Of a DNA stretch of 7,300 nucleotides, positions 4,907-7,300 are shown piece by piece (position 1 is the stretch's first letter; every line of letters begins with the position of its first letter). Both the position numbers and the translations under genes were made by a program. The stretch is from contig CAKROP010000102.1 of the NCBI GenBank assembly GCA_934373375.1, positions 1 through 7,300 of the forward strand, written 5' to 3'. The notes beneath the pieces are model-generated. The model had not been told where the DNA came from. It saw only the letters and a list, made by a program, of their open reading frames with translations, and did no database searches. This DNA comes from an uncultured Anaerosacchariphilus sp. GTDB taxonomy: Bacteria > Bacillota > Clostridia > Lachnospirales > Lachnospiraceae.

Positions 4907-5809
4907 ATGAGCAAGACACAGATTCAGCATTCACTGCTGTTGCTTCTGACGGCAGTGATCTGGGGAACCGCTTTCGTGGCGCAGAGCGTCGGCATGGATT
5001 ATGTGGGCCCCTTTACCTTTTTATGTACCCGCTCCTTTATCGGTGGGGCGGCGCTTCTGCCGGTGATTGCCTTTATGGACCGTCAGAAGAGTGAGGAAGC
5101 GCGGCTGGAGGAGAAGAAGCCGGAGAATCGGAAGATCCTGATAAGGGGCGGTATTCTCTGCGGTCTGGCCCTCTGCTTTGCCAGCGCCTTTCAGCAGTAC
5201 GGCATCCTGTTTACAACCGTGGGAAAGGCCGGTTTTATCACGGCCTGCTACATCGTGCTGGTGCCCATTGCGGGGATATTTTTTGGAAAGCGCTGTGGGA
5301 TCAATGTGTGGATTGGCGTAATTCTGGCCGTGGGCGGCCTTTACTGCCTCTGTATTACAGAGAGCCTGCGGATTGGAACCGGAGATATTCTGGTGTTTAT
5401 CTGCGCGTTCCTGTTTGCGGCGCATATTCTGATCATTGACCAGTTTACGCCCTATGTGGACGGCGTGAAGATGTCCTGCATTCAGTTCTTTGTCTGCGGC
5501 ATCGTGGCAGGTATCGGAATGCTGGTGCTGGAGCAGCCGGATATCTCAGATATCCTGATGGCGTGGCAGTCCATTCTCTATGCGGGACTTCTGTCCAGCG
5601 GCGTGGGTTACACCCTGCAGATCGTGGGCCAGAAGGGTCTGAATCCGACGGTGGCGTCCCTGATCATGAGCCTGGAGTCAGTGGTATCTGTGCTGGCGGG
5701 ACTTTTGATTCTGCATCAGACCCTGAGCGGTCGCGAGGCGCTTGGGTGCGTACTGATGTTCGCGGCAATTGTGCTGGCGCAGCTGCCCCAGCGGGAAAAA
5801 CAATCATAG
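4907..5809 (+). CDS. EamA-family (DMT superfamily) transporter
   Basis: The 300-residue membrane protein has about ten hydrophobic helices arranged as two EamA repeats (about 9-150 and 160-293), the standard build of drug/metabolite transporters. Family marks include AVIWGTAFVA at the first helix (16-25), TTVGKAGFITACYIVLVP (103-120) late in repeat one, and the equivalent NPTVASLIMSLESVVSVLAGLL (246-267) in repeat two, with a conserved glutamate at 257. A charged cytoplasmic loop rich in Glu, Lys and Arg lies at 58-80. Members export amino acids, nucleobases or other metabolites; the substrate cannot be read from sequence. GAAGGA (4892-4897) in the end of the lipoprotein gene serves as ribosome site, 9 bases before ATG. 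It is the last gene of the yqeY operon; no clear T-tailed terminator follows. Confidence 0.93.
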   Translation: MSKTQIQHSLLLLLTAVIWGTAFVAQSVGMDYVGPFTFLCTRSFIGGAALLPVIAFMDRQKSEEARLEEKKPENRKILIRGGILCGLALCFASAFQQYGILFTTVGKAGFITACYIVLVPIAGIFFGKRCGINVWIGVILAVGGLYCLCITESLRIGTGDILVFICAFLFAAHILIIDQFTPYVDGVKMSCIQFFVCGIVAGIGMLVLEQPDISDILMAWQSILYAGLLSSGVGYTLQIVGQKGLNPTVASLIMSLESVVSVLAGLLILHQTLSGREALGCVLMFAAIVLAQLPQREKQS

Positions 5810-5849
5810 TATTATGAGATAGCTGTTCACGCATACTGTCCCGCGAGGT

Positions 5850-5872
5850 GTTTTGGTATATTATGCCAAAAT
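5850..5872. repeat. Hairpin 1 of the rimO-upstream cluster
   Basis: TTTTGGTAT (5851-5859) pairs with ATGCCAAAA (5863-5871) with one G-T pair and an ATT loop. No T-run follows on the plus strand; on the minus strand the stem is followed by mixed sequence. It is the first of four hairpins in the 215-base gap between the transporter gene and rimO. Confidence 0.5.
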
Positions 5873-5889
5873 CCCGAGTTAGCCAGCGC

Positions 5890-5913
5890 GAGATTATGCA
5901 TTTGCATAATCTC
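5890..5913. repeat. Hairpin 2 of the cluster: perfect 11-bp palindrome
   Basis: GAGATTATGCA (5890-5900) and TGCATAATCTC (5903-5913) are exact complements separated by only TT. CGC (5887-5889) and GCG (5922-5924) can close it further. Such a tight, near-perfect palindrome is characteristic of repeat elements more than of terminators. Confidence 0.55.
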
Positions 5914-5929
5914 TGTGCATCGCGAAGCG

Positions 5930-5952
5930 TACATTGCACAACGTGCAATGTA
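5930..5952. repeat. Hairpin 3 of the cluster: perfect 10-bp stem
   Basis: TACATTGCAC (5930-5939) pairs exactly with GTGCAATGTA (5943-5952) around an AAC loop. It is preceded by the short hairpin CGC-GAA-GCG (5921-5929) and followed by AAAGCTTTTG, so a weak terminator role on the plus strand for the transporter operon is possible. Confidence 0.55.
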
Positions 5953-5970
5953 AAGCTTTTGTTAATTGTG

Positions 5971-5987
5971 CTGCAATATTCTTGCAG
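5971..5987. repeat. Hairpin 4 of the cluster
   Basis: CTGCAA (5971-5976) pairs with TTGCAG (5982-5987) around TATTC. Its end overlaps CAGTATG (5985-5991), which is the exact complement of CATACTG (5832-5838), so a 7-bp pair of outer arms brackets the whole hairpin cluster. Confidence 0.4.
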
Positions 5988-6009
5988 TATGAGAAATAAT
6001 AAATATAAT
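5982..6009 (+). promoter_or_regulatory. Possible rimO promoter (weak)
   Basis: TATAAT at 6004-6009 is a perfect -10 hexamer and TTGCAG (5982-5987) lies 16 bases upstream as a poor -35. The predicted start would leave a leader of under 10 bases, which would drop most of the ribosome site, so this is uncertain. Confidence 0.22.
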
Positions 6010-6024
6010 GAAAGAGAATGATTT

Positions 6025-7300
6025 ATGAAAATTTTATTTGTATCCCTTGGCTGTGATAAAAATCTTGTGGATTCCGAGGTGATGATTGGTCTTCTGGGTA
6101 AAAAAGGCTTTTCCTTCACTGACGATGAGACAGAGGCAGATGTAATTGTCATCAATACCTGCTGCTTTATCAATGACGCCAAGGAAGAAAGCATCAACAC
6201 GATTCTGGAGATGGCGGAGTACCGCAAATCCGGCAGCTGTAAGGCCCTGATTGTGACCGGCTGTTTGGCTCAGCGTTACAAGCAGGAAATCGTAGACGAG
6301 ATTCCGGAGGTAGACGCGGTTCTCGGAACCACCACCTACGACGCCATCGTGGAAACCGTAGAGAAGGTGCTGGAGGGTCAGAAGGAGCTTCATTTTGAGG
6401 ACATTGACCGACTGGTACCGGAACAGGAGGGCGCAAGAACCCTGACCACCGGCGGCCACTATGCGTACCTGAAGATTGCAGAGGGCTGCGATAAGCACTG
6501 TACCTACTGTATCATCCCGAAGGTGCGCGGCAACTACCGCAGCGTTCCCATGGAGCAGCTTTTAAAGGAGGCACGGGAGCTTGCGGAGGGTGGCGTCAAA
6601 GAACTGATTCTGGTGGCCCAGGAGACGACCCTTTACGGAAAAGATATTTACGGTGAGAAGAAGCTGCCGGAGCTTTTAAAGAAGCTGGCTGAAATTGGCG
6701 GCATCCAGTGGATTCGTGTGCTGTACTGTTATCCGGAGGAGATTACAGAAGAACTGATACAGGTTATGAAGGAAGAGCCGAAGATCTGTCATTATCTGGA
6801 TCTGCCCATCCAGCATGCGTCCGATCGGATTCTCAGGCGTATGGGAAGAAGAACCACCCAGTCGGATTTGCGAGACATCATTGGACGGCTCCGGGAGGAA
6901 ATTCCGGATATCTGTCTGCGTACGACCCTGATTACCGGCTTTCCGGGAGAAACCCAGGAGGATCATGAGGAGCTGATGCGTTTCGTGGATGACTGCGAGT
7001 TTGACCGGTTAGGCGTCTTTACCTATTCTCCGGAGGAGGATACCCCGGCGGCGGGTATGCCCGATCAGATTCCGGAGGAAGTGAAGGAGGATCGGAGAGC
7101 CGAGCTTATGGAGCTGCAGCAGGAGATTGCCTTTGACAAGGCCGACGCCATGACGGACCGGATTCTGGAGGTTATGGTGGAGGGCCAGGTGGCCGATGAG
7201 AACGCTTATGTGTGCCGTACCTATAAGGACGCGCCGGGTGTGGACGGTTATCTGTTCCTGAATACGGACGAGACCCTGATGAGCGGCGATTTTGCGAAGG
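6025..7300 (+). CDS. rimO: Ribosomal protein S12 methylthiotransferase RimO (3' truncated by window)
   Basis: The frame is open from the ATG at 6025 to the window end, giving 425 residues of a protein usually about 430-450 long. RimO is a radical-SAM enzyme that adds a methylthio group to a conserved aspartate of ribosomal protein S12. All three parts are visible. The N-terminal UPF0004 domain has cluster ligands C10 (in VSLGCDKNLVDSE), C46 (in NTCCF) and C80 (in VTGC). The radical-SAM core has EGCDKHCTYCIIPKVRG with C155, C159 and C162, then LDLPIQHASDRILRRMGR. The C-terminal TRAM domain begins near residue 375. LVDSE and the QHASD context favour RimO over MiaB. The ribosome site (AAAGAGAA, 6011-6018) is weak. 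It follows the hairpin-rich gap, so it probably has its own transcript. Only the final residues and stop are missing. Confidence 0.97.
   Translation, partial: MKILFVSLGCDKNLVDSEVMIGLLGKKGFSFTDDETEADVIVINTCCFINDAKEESINTILEMAEYRKSGSCKALIVTGCLAQRYKQEIVDEIPEVDAVLGTTTYDAIVETVEKVLEGQKELHFEDIDRLVPEQEGARTLTTGGHYAYLKIAEGCDKHCTYCIIPKVRGNYRSVPMEQLLKEARELAEGGVKELILVAQETTLYGKDIYGEKKLPELLKKLAEIGGIQWIRVLYCYPEEITEELIQVMKEEPKICHYLDLPIQHASDRILRRMGRRTTQSDLRDIIGRLREEIPDICLRTTLITGFPGETQEDHEELMRFVDDCEFDRLGVFTYSPEEDTPAAGMPDQIPEEVKEDRRAELMELQQEIAFDKADAMTDRILEVMVEGQVADENAYVCRTYKDAPGVDGYLFLNTDETLMSGDFAK

Noticed and set aside
6008..6028. Six-codon ORF whose TGA overlaps the rimO ATG
   Set aside because: The stop-start overlap is suggestive of coupling, but there is no convincing ribosome site and so short a frame is expected by chance in AT-rich sequence.
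5664..6227. 187-codon minus-strand frame through the second hairpin cluster
   Set aside because: It joins the antisense of the transporter and rimO genes through repeat-like DNA, with no domain or start signal.

Overview
The window looks like ordinary chromosome from a Gram-positive anaerobe of the Clostridia, most likely a Lachnospiraceae-type gut bacterium. The evidence is moderately GC-rich genes with AT-rich gaps, mostly purine-rich Shine-Dalgarno sites, a Firmicutes-style lipoprotein signal, LuxS, YqeY and RimO of clostridial appearance, and hairpin-dense intergenic sequence. This placement is an inference from protein style; no 16S or species marker is present.

Layout: (1) 1-1776, plus strand: the 3' end of a PLP-dependent aminotransferase, then a YdcF/DUF218 protein and an inositol-monophosphatase-family phosphatase that overlap by 4 bases (ATGA) and are probably translationally coupled. 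(2) 1777-2128, a convergent gap of 352 bases with no convincing gene but dense secondary structure: a 10-bp hairpin, a nested GC-rich hairpin, a near-continuous 24-bp hairpin, and a terminator-like 96-nt fold with a T-run on the plus strand and T-rich sequence on the minus strand. (3) 2129-2608, minus strand: luxS. (4) 2609-2783, a divergent promoter region between luxS and the next gene; candidate extended -10 elements point inward, so the two leaders would overlap. (5) 2784-3689, plus strand: a membrane-anchored or secreted metallo-beta-lactamase-fold protein of the ComEC C-terminal type. (6) 3690-3810: a strong terminator hairpin that also contains a good sigma-A promoter. (7) 3811-5809, plus strand: an apparent operon of a YqeY-family protein, an unrecognised lipoprotein overlapping it by 17 bases, and a 10-helix EamA-type exporter. 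(8) 5810-6024: a second hairpin cluster, unlike the first in sequence. (9) 6025 to the window end: rimO, lacking only its last part.

The genes are mainly housekeeping: LuxS in the activated-methyl cycle and AI-2 formation, RimO in ribosomal protein S12 modification, YqeY of amidotransferase-related fold, and small-molecule phosphatase and transport functions. I see no prophage, CRISPR array, transposase, toxin-antitoxin pair, tRNA or rRNA. The less ordinary content is non-coding: two hairpin-rich gaps that look like dispersed repeats or structured RNAs, the promoter inside a terminator, and the inward-facing promoters between luxS and the MBL gene.
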